Source: Candidula unifasciata
Lineage: Eukaryota > Mollusca > Gastropoda > Stylommatophora > Geomitridae
DNA length: 64,000 nucleotides
NCBI GenBank assembly: GCA_905116865.2
Contig: CAJHNH020008450.1
Span: 872,310 to 936,309, forward strand
Direction: 5' to 3'
Each line of letters opens with the position of its first letter. Within the stretch, counting starts at the first letter, position 1. A model generated the notes under the pieces. The model ran no database searches. It had not been told where the DNA came from and was given only the letters and a program-made list of their open reading frames with translations. A program made the translations under genes and the position numbers. Positions 34,481 to 46,094 of this stretch are shown one piece after another.

Positions 34481-34520
34481 GTTAAACCGCCACCTAATGT
34501 AAAGTAGGTGATGGTTTAAC
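34481..34520. repeat. 40-bp imperfect palindrome
   Basis: Arm GTTAAACCGCCACCTA, loop ATGTAAAG, arm TAGGTGATGGTTTAAC; 14 of 16 arm positions pair. It could form a hairpin or be a tiny deletion derivative of a transposon. Confidence 0.6.
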
Positions 34521-34559
34521 CAATGGTCTGCTATTGGACTGGGTTAATATGTTGCGGAA

Positions 34560-34950
34560 GGTTAGTTGGACGTTAGTCTCACCAGACCCCGCCCGTATAC
34601 ACACTGGCTCACTTCTGATTGGTAGTTCCTGAGCCCCGCGACTTTTGGGAGTGTTCCACAATCACGTTGATTTTGCTTGTTGTATATTTCAGCACTCCAG
34701 CGCTTTTAACACTCTAAAAACACGTAGAAAAGGCGTCTAACCCCCCCCCCCCCCGTCCCCCTTAGAGAGTGCTGCAACCTATTTCACAGGCATTATCTTT
34801 TTGGGAATGATAACATAAATGCAAGACACTGCAGAAACCAAACAACAGAGCGGGACACACCCGTGACCTTCAGGAAAGTCGACCAGCCCAACAAACTTGT
34901 GAATGAAAAGTAACCTACTCTATTTGGGGTAACTAACGTCAAACTAACCG
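34560..34950. mobile_element. MITE-G copy 1
   Basis: Left end GGTTAGTTGGACGTTAGTCT, right end GGTAACTAACGTCAAACTAA then CCG, inverted copies. The flanks TTGCGGAA and TTGCAAAA match at 6 of 8. The body shares TTCTGATTGGTAGTTCCTGA and GCGCTTTTAACACTC with the copies at 48530 and 55360, in the opposite orientation. Confidence 0.65.
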
Positions 34951-35475
34951 TTGCAAAATTATTTTATTGAAAAAGTTTGTCACTGGAAAAACATCTTGTG
35001 CAATATATCCTTGTCATTGAGAGTTAGAAAAATAATTCTTGCTTACTACATACATACAGTTTTAACATATGGCCGTGAATCCTGGACAATCGGTAGGCAG
35101 GCCAAACAATTTCTAGAGGCCTCGGAGATGTGGTTTTATAGAAGAATGCTTAGAATACCTTGGACAGCCAAAAAGAGCAATCAAGAGGTTTTGAAAGAGG
35201 CGGGAGCCCGACGACAACTTATCACAGACATCAGAAGGAGACAGTCATCATTTTTCGGCCATGTTATGCGAAGAGGGAAAATAGAACATGTTGTGACCAC
35301 TGGAAAGATCTGAGGAAGGAGGGATAGAGGAAGACAGCGAGAGAAGAGGCTTGACAGTCTTGTTGCATGGCATGGAGGTGTGCCGGCACACGAACTGATA
35401 CATGCTGCAGGAGATCGCAGAATATGGAGAGGCATGGTCGCCCACGCCAGTCGGCAAGGCACCTGATGATGATGG
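34951..35475 (+). mobile_element. LINE C-terminal half with 3' end
   Basis: The plus strand encodes LTYGRESWTIGRQAKQFLEA, MWFYRRMLRIPWTAKKSNQE and RQSSFFGHVMRRGKIEHVV, the standard region after the reverse transcriptase. It is broken by a TGA at 35311-35313, where CGA is likely ancestral. Beyond the stop it reads GRQREKRLDSLVAWHG, VPAHELIHAAGDRRIWRGMV and AHASRQGT, ending in GATGATGATG at about 35465. Closely similar to 30400-30725. Confidence 0.85.
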
Positions 35476-35749
35476 TGTCACTGGAATGAACATTCTGGAA
35501 AGCTCTGCCATTTTTATAATCGCATGTAATCTAGTTGTTACTTCAACCAAATTGGTCTCTACATAGAGAAGACTGAACAAAACATGGGACTCTAAATTAT
35601 TTAGTTTTAAAACCAATGATGCGTTTTTAATTCTAACGGTAGTTCTCTAGTATTTGGAGAACGGCCAAAGACATAAAACGAACATTATTTGCATTCGAAA
35701 ACGAATTCCTACAGAAATCAATGAAAATGTAAGGGGATGAATTCAAGAA

Positions 35750-36045
35750 AGGTTCACTCAGGTTTGAGAGGACACCTTTGCCACGCCTTCAGACGTATTA
35801 GGCATAGAGGGCTAGACATGTATTTTGAATAGACCATTTGACTCTGCGTGGGTGATGTGGTCACGCCGACCGACTTTACTTTCGTGGACTTTACCTGGTG
35901 TCTAAGGCTGGGTCGACCTGAAAACCAAGGTCATTGGTGGGGGGTGGGGGTGGGAAGGGGGGTCCAGCTTCCTTTGCACCTGAACCCACAACTTTCAGAT
36001 CCGCGGGCAAGGGTCTAGCCTCTACACTACGGCCTCGCCCTAGAA
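35750..36045 (-). mobile_element. S1 SINE
   Basis: The reverse complement begins with a tRNA-like head (GTAGTGTAGAGGCTAGACCC, then AAGTTGTGGGTTCAGG). The body has CAGGTCGACCCAGCC and AAGTAAAGTCGGTCGGCG. The tail end is partly decayed. Confidence 0.7.
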
Positions 36046-36179
36046 AGCCAAGCAATAAGAGGTGTCTGGATAGCCGTCAGTATCAACACTTGTTAGAAAC
36101 CAAAGGTTTTGACCATATGTTGGGCACATCCTGGGGATAAGCAAACAGGGAATCACCAAAGTCAAAACCTCAAACCAAA

Positions 36180-36365
36180 CAGGCACTGAAATGGGAAATA
36201 GATCGGTTGAGGAACTGAGTTGTACGTCCTGGAGAAACCCTCTAACGAACGTTGTTGAAAGAAACTAAAGGTGCTGGACTGAATATCAGAAGGATTGCAT
36301 AGGACTGAACAGAATGGAGCACAAGACTGCGAGTCTTCTGTGACGCAGTATGGCACAGACAGGGA
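36180..36365 (+). mobile_element. Possible LINE C-terminal scrap (in copy A)
   Basis: One frame reads KETKGAGLNIRRIA, stop, D, stop, then TEWSTRLRVFCDAVW, resembling the LKxAGL...A.DR..W end of RTE-like LINEs. The same scrap recurs in copy B at about 37896-38081. Confidence 0.4.
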
Positions 36366-36691
36366 AGCCGTGCTCTGTGTAGGACAGGTAACATTTCCGA
36401 ACAGCTGAAATGCCTTGGCTTTAACGCACGCGTGTAGTTTTGAAGACGGCTTTCGTACAGCAGGGTGCCGAGGAATGATGATGTTCATTATTATCTCAGT
36501 TTTATATTAACACCATGTCTCCAATTCATTACATATTCCCATATCTCCACTCCTTCCTTCCCCTTTTCTCGTAAAATGAAAACTGTGATATGATAAACGC
36601 AACACTACAGCATGTGATATGAGATATATTAGAAATGCGATGGAAAAGAGAAGGCACTGGATCATCGACGAAGAACTGAGAACGGTGGTAG

Positions 36692-37878
36692 ACACAGTAC
36701 TGCTGAATGATTTCATAAGACTATCACACAGTACTGGTGAATGATTTCATAGACTATCACAAAGTACCGGTGAATGATTTCATAGACTATCACACAGTAC
36801 TGGTGAATGATTTCATAGACTATCACACAGTACTGGTAAATGATTTTATAGACTGTCACACAGTACTGGTGAATGATTTCAGAGACTATCACACAGTACT
36901 GGTGAATGATTTCATAGATTATCACACAGTACTGGTGAATGATTTCATAGACTATCACACAGAACTGGTGAATGATTTCATAGACTATCACAGAGTACTG
37001 GTGAATAATTTCATAGACTATCACACAGTACTGGTGAATAATTTCATAGACTATCACACAGTACTGGTGAATAATTTCATAGACTATCACACAGTACTGG
37101 TGAATAATTTCATAGACTATCACACAGTACTGATGAATGATTTCATAGACTATCACACAGTACTGGTGAATGATTTCATAGACTATCTCACAGTACTCGT
37201 GAATGATTTCATAGACTATCTCACAGTACTGGTGAATGATTTCATAGTCTATCACACAGTACTGGTGAATGATTTCATAGACTATCACACAGTACTGGTG
37301 AATAATTTCATAGACTATCACATAGTACTGCTGAATGATTTCATAGACTATCACACAGTACTGGTGAGTGATTTCATAGACCATCTCACAGTACTGGTGA
37401 ATGATTCCATAGACTATCACATAGTACTGGTGAATGATTTCATAGACTATCACACAGTACTGGTGAATAATTTCATAGACTATCACACAGTACTGCTGAA
37501 TGATTTCATAGACTATCACACAGTACTGGTGAGTGATTTCATAGACCATCTCACAGTACTGGTGAATGATTTCATAGACTATCACACAGTACTGGTGAAT
37601 GATTTCATAGACTATCTCACAGTACTCGTGAATGATTTCATAGACTATCTCACAGTACTGGTGAATGATTTCATAGTCTATCACACAGTACTGGTGAATG
37701 ATTTCATAGACTATCACACAGTACTGGTGAATAATTTCATAGACTATCACACAGTACTGCTGAATGATTTCATAATCACATAGTACTGGCAAATGATTTC
37801 ATAGACTATCACACAGTACTGGTGAAAAATTTCATAGACTATCACACAGTACTGGTGAATAATTTTATAGACTATCAC
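36692..37878. repeat. 33-bp minisatellite A, about 36 copies
   Basis: The unit is GTGAATGATTTCATAGACTA plus TCACACAGTACTG. The period is a multiple of three, so both strands stay open for about 350 codons: VNDFIDYHTVL on plus, YEIIHQYCVIV on minus. No start context, signal or flanking domain supports a protein. Confidence 0.95.
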
Positions 37879-39598
37879 CAAAACCTCAAACCAAACAGGC
37901 ACTGAAATGGGAAATAGATCGGTTGAGGAACTGAGTTGTACGTCCTGGAGAAACCCTCTAACGAACGTTGTTGAAAGAAACTAAAGGTGCTGGACTGAAT
38001 ATCAGAAGGATTGCATAGGACTGAACAGAATGGAGCACAAGACTGCGAGTCTTCTGTGACGCAGTATGGCACAGACAGGGAAGCCGTGCTCTGTGTAGGA
38101 CAGGTAACATTTCCGAACAGCTGAAATGCCTTGGCTTTAACGCACGCGTGTAGTTTTGAAGACGGCTTTCGTACAGCAGGGTGCCGAGGAATGATGATGT
38201 TCATTATTATCTCAGTTTTATATTAACACCATGTCTCCAATTCATTACATATTCCCATATCTCCACTCCTTCCTTCCCCTTTTCTCGTAAAATGAAAACT
38301 GTGATATGATAAACGCAACACTACAGCATGTGATATGAGATATATTAGAAATGCGATGGAAAAGAGAAGGCACTGGATCATTGACAAAGAACTGAGAACG
38401 GTGGTAGACACAGTACTGCTGAATGATTTCATAAGACTATCACACAGTACTGGTGAATGATTTCATAGACTATCACAAAGTACCGGTGAATGATTTCATA
38501 GACTATCACACAGTACTGGTGAATGATTTCATAGACTATCACACAGTACTGGTAAATGATTTTATAGACTGTCACACAGTACTGGTGAATGATTTCAGAG
38601 ACTATCACACAGTACTGGTGAATGATTTCATAGATTATCACACAGTACTGGTGAATGATTTCATAGACTATCACACAGAACTAGTGAATGATTTCATAGA
38701 CTATCACAGAGTACTGGTGAATAATTTCATAGACTATCACACAGTACTGGTGAATAATTTCATAGACTATCACACAGTACTGGTGAATAATTTCATAGAC
38801 TATCACACAGTACTGGTGAATAATTTCATAGACTATCACACAGTACTGATGAATGATTTCATAGACTATCACACAGTACTGGTGAATGATTTCATAGACT
38901 ATCTCACAGTACTCGTGAATGATTTCATAGACTATCTCACAGTACTGGTGAATGATTTCATAGTCTATCACACAGTACTGGTGAATGATTTCATAGACTA
39001 TCACACAGTACTGGTGAATAATTTCATAGACTATCACACAGTACTGCTGAATGATTTCATAGACTATCACACAGTACTGGTGAGTGATTTCATAGACCAT
39101 CTCACAGTACTGGTGAATGATTCCATAGACTATCACATAGTACTGGTGAATGATTTCATAGACTATCACACAGTACTGGTGAATAATTTCATAGACTATC
39201 ACACAGTACTGCTGAATGATTTCATAGACTATCACACAGTACTGGTGAGTGATTTCATAGACCATCTCACAGTACTGGTGAATGATTTCATAGACTATCA
39301 CACAGTACTGGTGAATGATTTCATAGACTATCTCACAGTACTCGTGAATGATTTCATAGACTATCTCACAGTACTCGTGAATGATTTCATAGTCTATCAC
39401 ACAGTACTGGTGAATGATTTCATAGACTATCACACAGTACTGGTGAATAATTTCATAGACTATCACACAGTACTGCTGAATGATTTCATAGACTATCACA
39501 TAGTACTGGCAAATGATTTCATAGACTATCACACAGTACTGGTGAAAAATTTCATAGACTATCACACAGTACTGGTGAATAATTTTATAGACTATCAC
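37879..39598. repeat. 1,716-bp tandem duplication, copy B
   Basis: Second copy, 4 bases longer than copy A because it lacks the small deletion. The 33-bp array within it (38408-39625) runs slightly beyond the duplicated unit into the unique flank GATCTTCTACCC. Confidence 0.9.
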
Positions 39599-39625
39599 AC
39601 AGTACTGGTGAATAATTTCATAGAG

Positions 39626-40244
39626 ATCTTCTACCCTCTTTAATTCACCATAAATGATATCCTTAGGAGCTCTACCATCCTCCGTTATGCCCCAGCCACC
39701 TGGGCCTTCGTTGCTAAACATTAAGAAGACGGTTATATTAGTACCTCCGTGTCTGTGATCTTGTACTGCAACTTATTGCCAAATATTATTCTTGGGCATC
39801 ACAAGTGAACGCTACCTAGCAGTTTCTCCATGTGACCAACATTATATTGTCCACGTCAAACTGGCCATGAGTTTGAGTCCGACCCCACGCAAGCATCAAA
39901 ATCATCATCACTACAGAAACGCGATATGATGTTAACACAAGCTATGACACTAGCAAAGGACAGAAAACTCCACACAACTTCTCTCTGAGACGCTGAATGG
40001 CGAAAGCAGTACGGCAGAAGAAGAAGAATGGGAAGAAGAAGAAGAGGAAGAATTTTTTTTTAACTATTGGGAACACAGCCAGTTAGAGAAGAAGAAAAAA
40101 AAAAAAACTATTTGGAACAGAAATAGATTTCTCCATGTTTTCTTTTTTTCCAACACAATCTACTGATTTTTGTTTCTTACATATTTTTGACTGCTTAAAA
40201 AAATGGCTTGCTTCATTTCCCACGTATCTATAATTGATGTTTGC
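39626..40244. other. No gene recognised; short GAA tail at 40018-40052
   Basis: The sequence before the GAA run (TGAATGGCGAAAGCAGTACG) may be another decayed retroposon end. Not otherwise recognisable. Confidence 0.35.
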
Positions 40245-41330
40245 TATCTGTTTAATGTCTTCTTCGCGCTTGTCGGGCGCGGCTGGCTTCTTTCTTTCTC
40301 TCTTTTCTTTCTTCTTATCTTCTGCCTTCCTTTCTTTTCTTTCCTTTCTTTCTGCTTCTTCATTCTTTCTTCTCTTTTTCTTTCTCATTCTTTCCTCTCT
40401 TCCATCGCTTTCCTTTTCTCTTCGTCTTTTTCTCTTCTCTTACCTTTCTCTTCCTTCTTCTTTCTCTCTCCTTTCTTCTTTTTCTTTTCCTTCTTTTCCG
40501 CTTCCATTTCGTTTCACTCTTCTTCTTCTTTTTTCCCTTTCTTTCCACCCTTTTTCTTGTCGCTCTTCTTCTCTTCTTCTTCTTCTATTCTTTCTGCTTT
40601 CTTCTTCTCTCTTCTTCTTTCTTCTTTCTTCCTTCTTCCTTCTTTCTTTCTTTTTCTCTCTTCCTCTTTCTTTTTCTTCGTTTCGTCCTTTCTTCTTTCT
40701 CTTCTTCTTTCTTCTTCGCTCTTCTCTTCTTCTTTCTTCTTTCTTCTCTTCTCTTTCTTCTCTTCTTTTCTTCTCTTTTGCTTTCTTTCGCTTTCTGATC
40801 TTCCTTTATTCTCTTTCTTCTTCTTTCTTTCTATGCTTTCTTCTTTCTTTTCTCTCTTTGTCTTTCGTCTTCTTCTTCTTTTCTTCCTCTTCTTCTCCTC
40901 TTTTTCTTTGTCTTCTTCTTTCTTCTTACTTCCTCTTCTTCTTTTCTCTTCTCTTTCCTTCTTCTCTTCTCGTTCTTCTTTTCTTCTTTCTTCTTCTACA
41001 CTTTTTTTCTTCTTCTTCCGTTCTTCCGTTCTTCATTCTTTCTTCTTTTTCTTTCTTTTCTTCTCTTCTTTCTTCATTTCTGTTTCTTCTTCCTTTCTTC
41101 TTCCTCTTCTTCTCTTCCCGCTCTTTCTTCTTCTATTCTCTGTCTTCTGCTTTTTATCCTTCTTTTACGCCATTGTTCTTTCCTTCTGGATCTTTCTTCT
41201 TAATCTTTCTTCTTCTCTTTCTCTTCTCTAATTTTTACCTATCCTTCTTCCTTCTTCTCTTTTCTTCTTCTTCTTCTCTTCCTGGGTCTTCTTCCTTCTT
41301 TTTCTTGTTTCTCCGTTTCCCCACTGCGCT
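40245..41330. repeat. 1.1-kb polypyrimidine tract
   Basis: Nearly all T and C on the plus strand, in irregular TTCTTTC/CTTCTCTTC order rather than one unit. The long open frames in several phases are Ser/Phe/Leu artefacts with no reason to be coding. Confidence 0.9.
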
Positions 41331-41769
41331 ACAAATATGAAAGATTGTACATGGAAGTGATGGCATTTCTGCTGTATGAAAAACTGAGCAATGAAGCTGT
41401 ATAGTGCAGCTTGGAAAGCCAATGCTAATCTCAGGAACGTGTGTCTTGGAAGTAGCTTCTGCTCTGCTGCATATGCTTGCTGCTCGGGGTCGTTTCAGCG
41501 GCGGGGGGCGGGGGCAGATGATGCTTATAAACTGCATATTATTGATTTTTTTGGGTTGTTCGAACAAACTAATCTGCAAGAGATCCATTTGTGCACAGGC
41601 TGATGTTTATTTTGTGAAGTATTGTTTGTTTTTCGCTAGAGGAATCTGCTTCTTCTTCTTCCGTTACTGCATCTTGTTTTTTTTTTTTTTTTTTTAAATT
41701 AGCATCTGCTTCTTTCTCTTTTTTTTTCCTCCTCTTCTTTTGCGTATTCTTTTTCCACTTTTTCTGGAC
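41331..41769. other. No gene recognised
   Basis: Unique-looking sequence between two pyrimidine tracts. Confidence 0.35.
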
Positions 41770-41865
41770 TTTTTCCCCGCTTCTTCTTCTTCTTCTTCTT
41801 CTTCTTCTTCTTCTTCTTCTTCTTCTTCTTCTTCTTCTTCTTCTTCTTCTTCTTCTTCTTCTTCT

Positions 41866-41897
<32 letters not shown>

Positions 41898-41998
41898 GGC
41901 GGCGGCGGCTTCTTCTTCTTCTTCTTCTTCTTCTTCTTCTTCTTCTTCTTCTTCTTCTTCTTCTTCTTCTTCTTCTTCTTCTTCTTCTTCTTCTTCTT

Positions 41999-42029
<31 letters not shown>

Positions 42030-42065
42030 TTCTTCTTCTTCCTTCTTCTTCTTCCTTCTTCTTCT
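41770..42065. repeat. (TTC)n with central (GCN)n block
   Basis: Pure TTC on both sides of a TGC/GGC block at 41870-41909. Poly-Ser/Ala and poly-Arg/Lys frames are artefacts. Confidence 0.95.
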
Positions 42066-42252
42066 TCCTCCATCTTCTTCCTCCCCCTCCTTCTTTTTTT
42101 TTCAATTTCTTCTTCTTCCTTCTTCAACTTCTTTTTTTTCTTTTTCTTCCCCCTCCTAGTCTTCGTCTTCTACTCTTACTACTACTGCTGCTACTACTGC
42201 TGCTGCTAATTTTCTCCTTTTTTTTTTCTTCTTCCTCTTCTTTACTATCAGC

Positions 42253-42680
42253 ACAGTAGATCACCCAAGAACAATTTCCCTCACATAGATCACACAAGAA
42301 CAATTTCCCTCACATAGATCACCCAAGAACAATTCCCCTCACATAGACCACCCAAGAACAATTCCCCTCACATAGATCACCCAAGAACAATTCCCCTCAC
42401 ATAGATCATCCAAGAACAATTCCCCTCACATAGATCACCCAAGAACAATTCCCCTCACATAGATCACACAAGAACAATTCCCCTCACATAGATCACCCAA
42501 GAACAATTCCCCTCACATAGATCACCCAAGAACAATTCCCCTCACATAGATCACCCAAGAACAATTCCCCTCACATAGATCACCCAAGAACAATTCCCCT
42601 CACATAGATCACCCAAGAACAATTCCCCTCACATAGATCACCCAAGAACAATTCCCCTCACATAGATCACCCAAGAACAA
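42253..42680 (+). repeat. 29-bp minisatellite, about 15 near-identical copies
   Basis: The unit is CACATAGATCACCCAAGAAC plus AATTCCCCT. Copies are contiguous with no spacers, so it is a young tandem array and not CRISPR. Confidence 0.95.
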
Positions 42681-42689
42681 CTCTGCTTC

Positions 42690-43090
42690 CATGGCAAAAG
42701 TATGTACAATTGGCTTCCCATAGTGTATACATAAAAAGATCTCTTCACATAGCTCATACATAAACAATTGTCACACCTTGTAGGTAACATCTGAACAGTT
42801 CTCCTGTCGGTCACAAACACAAAACAAACACTCATGTATGTCGTAAAATATACTGCCATAAATCACAGAAGTATTATCCTCCCATAAATCACCAACAAAA
42901 TTATCCTTTCTTAAATCACATATGAATAATTCTTCGCTTTATTATACAATAAGTCTTCCATGGATTATATATGAGCTGTTTTCTTCTCATAGATCGCACC
43001 TTATCGGAAACACCGTAATAGTTCTCCAGTAGTTCACACACAATATCCTCCCACAAATCACCACAACATTTCTTCTTTTAAAAATCAAAA
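42690..43090 (+). repeat. Degenerate ATAAATCAC-type minisatellite, left part
   Basis: CATAAATCACAGAAGTATTA and related units of about 26-60 bp. Similar units resume at 43500 beyond a LINE insertion. Confidence 0.65.
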
Positions 43091-43099
43091 ATGAAAAAC

Positions 43100-43495
43100 T
43101 TTCTTTTAGACATACATTAGAACAAAATGCCGTTGAATACAAATGTTATAGACGGGTTCTAGGAATATCATTGGTAAAGAAAAGAACAAATGCATCCATA
43201 CTTCAAGAACTGAATATTAGAGAAGGTTGACTATTAAAGATGATAAAACACAGAAAATTGAAATATTTTGGTCACTTGAAACGTCACGAAAGTTTAGAGA
43301 GAACAGTAATGCAGGGGTTTATGTCTAGGAAGAGAGGAAGAGGGAGGCCAAAGAGAAGATGGGTGCATGGTGTGGCAGATGATCTCCAGATGGTTGTAGG
43401 ACCTGGGACATCTTGCTTGTGATCGAGAAGTTTTCCGGAGGGTTGTTATAAGTGCACGGTTCTGCAAAGGACATGCTACTGACTGACTGACACAA
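43100..43495 (+). mobile_element. LINE C-terminal remnant with TGAC-repeat tail
   Basis: The plus strand reads YKCYRRVLGISLVKKRTNAS, then ILQELNIREG, a TGA, and MIKHRKLKYFGHLKRH with SRKRGRGRPKRRWVHGVADD, the usual end of a LINE reverse transcriptase protein. The tail is TGACTGACTGACACAATGAC. It splits the ATAAATCAC minisatellite. Confidence 0.8.
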
Positions 43496-43499
43496 TGAC

Positions 43500-43880
43500 A
43501 AGTCTTTCATATATCATATATGAACAATTTATTCCCATAGATCACACCTTATCGGAAACACCTGAACAGTTCTCCAATAGCTCACACACAGTATTCTCCC
43601 ATAAATCACAAAAGTATTATCCTTCCATAAATCACAACAGTATTATCCTTCCATAAATCACAACAGTATTAACCTCCCATAAATCACAAAAGTATTAACC
43701 TCCCATAAATCACAAATGTATTATCCTCCTATAAATCACAAAAAGTATTATCCTCCCATAAATTACAAAAGAATTATCATCCCACAAAAGTATTATCCTC
43801 CCATAAATCACAAAAGTATTATAAATCAGCACAACATTGTCCTTTCATAAATCACATATGAAGAATTATTCGCTTTATTA
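43500..43880 (+). repeat. 26-bp minisatellite, right part
   Basis: The unit is ATAAATCACAAAAGTATTAT plus CCTCCC, best preserved at 43600-43830. Confidence 0.8.
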
Positions 43881-44377
43881 ACGATAAATGATAGATCTTT
43901 TATGAACAGATCTGATGCAGGTGATGTATATGTGGGCGGAGAAACTGTACAATGTTATCTTTCAGCATTGCTCGGGAATTGTAGCTAGGCTTTTAGGGAT
44001 GGGTCCTTTATGGACAGGTGAGACATCATCAATGCCATACGAGAGACTACACGCCGTGAAGCTCTTAAGTCTCGTGGAAGATGATTTGTCACTGAATAGA
44101 CTGCATTCTCTGGGTGTACCAGTTGGAGCAGCGAGACAGGAAAACCATGCGGGAGCCACCCGTCGTTTTATCAAACCAGAACAGAATGAAACTTGTTAGC
44201 CTAAACACGCTTGGCGACATAGTCAGGAGGAGTTTAGAGCGCTTATGGTCGGTCATGTCCGATGAAGACGATGTCTCAAATAAACAGTGAAACTAGACTG
44301 TTTTACTTGAGTGGAACTTTTCACCAAGCCCATAATGCGACAGGGATTATTGCACTAATCATCTCCATTATCCTGGC
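43881..44377. other. No gene recognised; one 90-residue frame of unknown nature
   Basis: The plus-strand frame at about 43915-44199 (containing ARLLGMGPLWTGETSS) is not low complexity but matches nothing I know. It may be transposon-derived. Confidence 0.25.
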
Positions 44378-44480
44378 CCGGCTTGCTAGCTCAGTTGATT
44401 GAACCAGCCTGCGCGGTGACCGGGTGACACACTCATTGTGGTCTGAGTTCAGGCTCGGGAGTTGGTAGAAAAGCCATTTT
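44378..44480 (+). mobile_element. tRNA-like SINE head
   Basis: GCTTGCTAGCTCAGTTGATT is A-box-like and GGTCTGAGTTCAGGCTCG is B-box-like. The intervening loop is too long for a functional tRNA. Confidence 0.45.
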
Positions 44481-44489
44481 TTCCCACAT

Positions 44490-45370
44490 TTACGGTATCT
44501 GTCATGGAATCAAAGCCGAAGGGTTGCGATATCCATAGTATCCAGCCAAAGGGTTTACAACTCATGGTTTTTGGATAAATGAGAGAAAAAAAAATCTCTA
44601 CTATCCAAGGAGGACAAAACTTCTAGTTTCATTAGCTCCGTAGAAAAACAGTTCTGTTGCAGCTTCAAATTGCTGCGAATACCTTTTACGTTCATGGTTT
44701 CGCACTACCACAGAGAATTATTGGATTCATTAGATCCCCACTCAACTGAAAAACTGTTGACTTCATGTTAGTTGCGTATCCTTTACAGGACGTTGCAGAA
44801 CCAACACCAGTATTGGCTGTTGTGGTTTTTAGAGGCAAATTTACGTCCAGTAGTTTGTCATTGCTTTCTGGACGTTCAGCTTCTCGATACCACTGTCGAA
44901 ACCAACGCAAGGCGCAAAGCCTGCAGCTGGGATCAAACCCGGCACCCCGGCATTACAAAGCGCGTTCGCAACGCCTTAGCCACAGACGTCGACTTCATAC
45001 GCTCCATAATTTGACAAATAACTGTTGCATTTATGAGTTGTACATTTATGACCAACAGCAAATTGTTTTCGACAGCTTCACAGTAATATCAGTTGTTGCA
45101 TTCATAAACTGCTTAATGCAGCAAAGAACTGTTTTACTTATAATCCGCACAGGGCGACGAGTAACTGTTTCGTTCATTAGCTTTACAGTGCGACGAACTT
45201 CTTTTGCATTCATAACGGCAAAAGATTATTACAAAAAATTTCTCCTCGCACAGAAAGTTTGCTTTCATAAGCTTCAGTTCAACCATTGAATGTGTCTGGT
45301 ATTGCAGCGAACATTGACTGCGTTCATTAGCTCCACTATACGACAGTTATACAACATTGTATTGAGAAAC
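44490..45370. repeat. Degenerate repeat field with a SINE head inside
   Basis: Loosely repeated AACTGTT...GCATTCATAA...CACAGTGCGACG motifs of about 40 bp. At 44905-45005 the minus strand has GTGGCTAAGGCGTTGCG (A-box-like) and CGGGTTTGATCCCAG (B-box-like). Confidence 0.5.
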
Positions 45371-45639
45371 CTCACGACGAAATTACCAAGAATCGTTCAT
45401 CTGTAAATGTGAAAGCCTTTATTTAGTCCGTTCAGTTAGCGAGTTTTTCTGAAGGTCTGTAGAGTGTGCACTCCTGGGTTTGTGTCTGGAGCTATCAGCA
45501 TCAGGACCAGCAGCTTGGTTGATGAGATCCGCAATGTTAGTTAGCTAATGGCGCCGACTCTCAGGAAACATTCGGTGTATGGGAGTGGGCAAGTCTTCAG
45601 TTCCCTTACAAATGTTCTGGGGTTTAAAAAAAAAAAGTC

Positions 45640-45935
45640 GAGGTACCCTCAAGAGATACCTAAGTAAAGAACCCTTTTTCACACCTTAAGGTGTATTGGG
45701 CATATAGGGCTAGAGCTATACTTTATAGATCAATCGGCACTTTTTATGTAATGTGTAAACGTGACGTCGGTCGCTTTTACTTCCCAGGACTTTACCTGGT
45801 ACACATTTAAGGCTGGGTCGACCTGCCAGCCAAGATAGTTTTTGGAAAAAGTCTAGCTCTGTCAGTACATGAACCCACGCCTTTTGATCCCTAGGCTAGC
45901 GTCTAGCCGCTTTACCACCGCTGCTTCGTAGTAAT
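45640..45935 (-). mobile_element. S1 SINE
   Basis: The reverse complement head has GCGGTAAAGCGGCTAGACGC and GGCGTGGGTTCATG. The body has CAGGTCGACCCAGCC and GGGAAGTAAAAGCGACCG. The tail is AAAAAGGGTTCTTTACTT. The segment around 45723 (ATAGATCAATCGGCAC) is the unoccupied counterpart of the hAT-A insertion site at 53298. Confidence 0.75.
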
Positions 45936-46094
45936 AATAATAATAACAGTAATAACAACAATAGTGTTCAGAATGGCAAACAGAGACAATAATATTTCTG
46001 AAATAATCTCAATCATATCAACAGAAACTTTAAAAAGAGAACTTCAGTGCATGGTTATGAAATCCGCTGAGACACGGAAAACATGTTATAAGTC

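Larger units (their letters stand above)
36163..37878. repeat. 1,716-bp tandem duplication, copy A
   Basis: Copy A spans a 530-bp non-repetitive head and a 33-bp minisatellite. It recurs immediately downstream with very few differences, for example ATCGACGAAG versus ATTGACAAAG and one 4-bp deletion near 37773 in copy A. The junction at 37878/37879 lies in a short ATCACCAAA-like microhomology. Confidence 0.9.

Noticed and set aside
36713..39721. Four repeat proteins of about 350-400 residues on both strands
   Set aside because: 33-bp minisatellite with a period divisible by three. Overlapping both-strand frames and the absence of a non-repeat domain argue against genes.
40203..41340. Long Ser/Phe/Leu-rich frames that look like a membrane protein
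   Set aside because: The DNA is a polypyrimidine tract, so hydrophobic codons are forced by composition. Several phases are open at once.
42253..42680. CRISPR-like array of 29-bp direct repeats
   Set aside because: Copies are contiguous with no unique spacers, and the context is a eukaryotic repeat region.
44378..44480. Functional tRNA gene
   Set aside because: A- and B-box-like blocks exist but the arms do not fold into a proper cloverleaf, and the spacing is wrong. A SINE head is more likely, and the same holds for the other tRNA-like heads listed.
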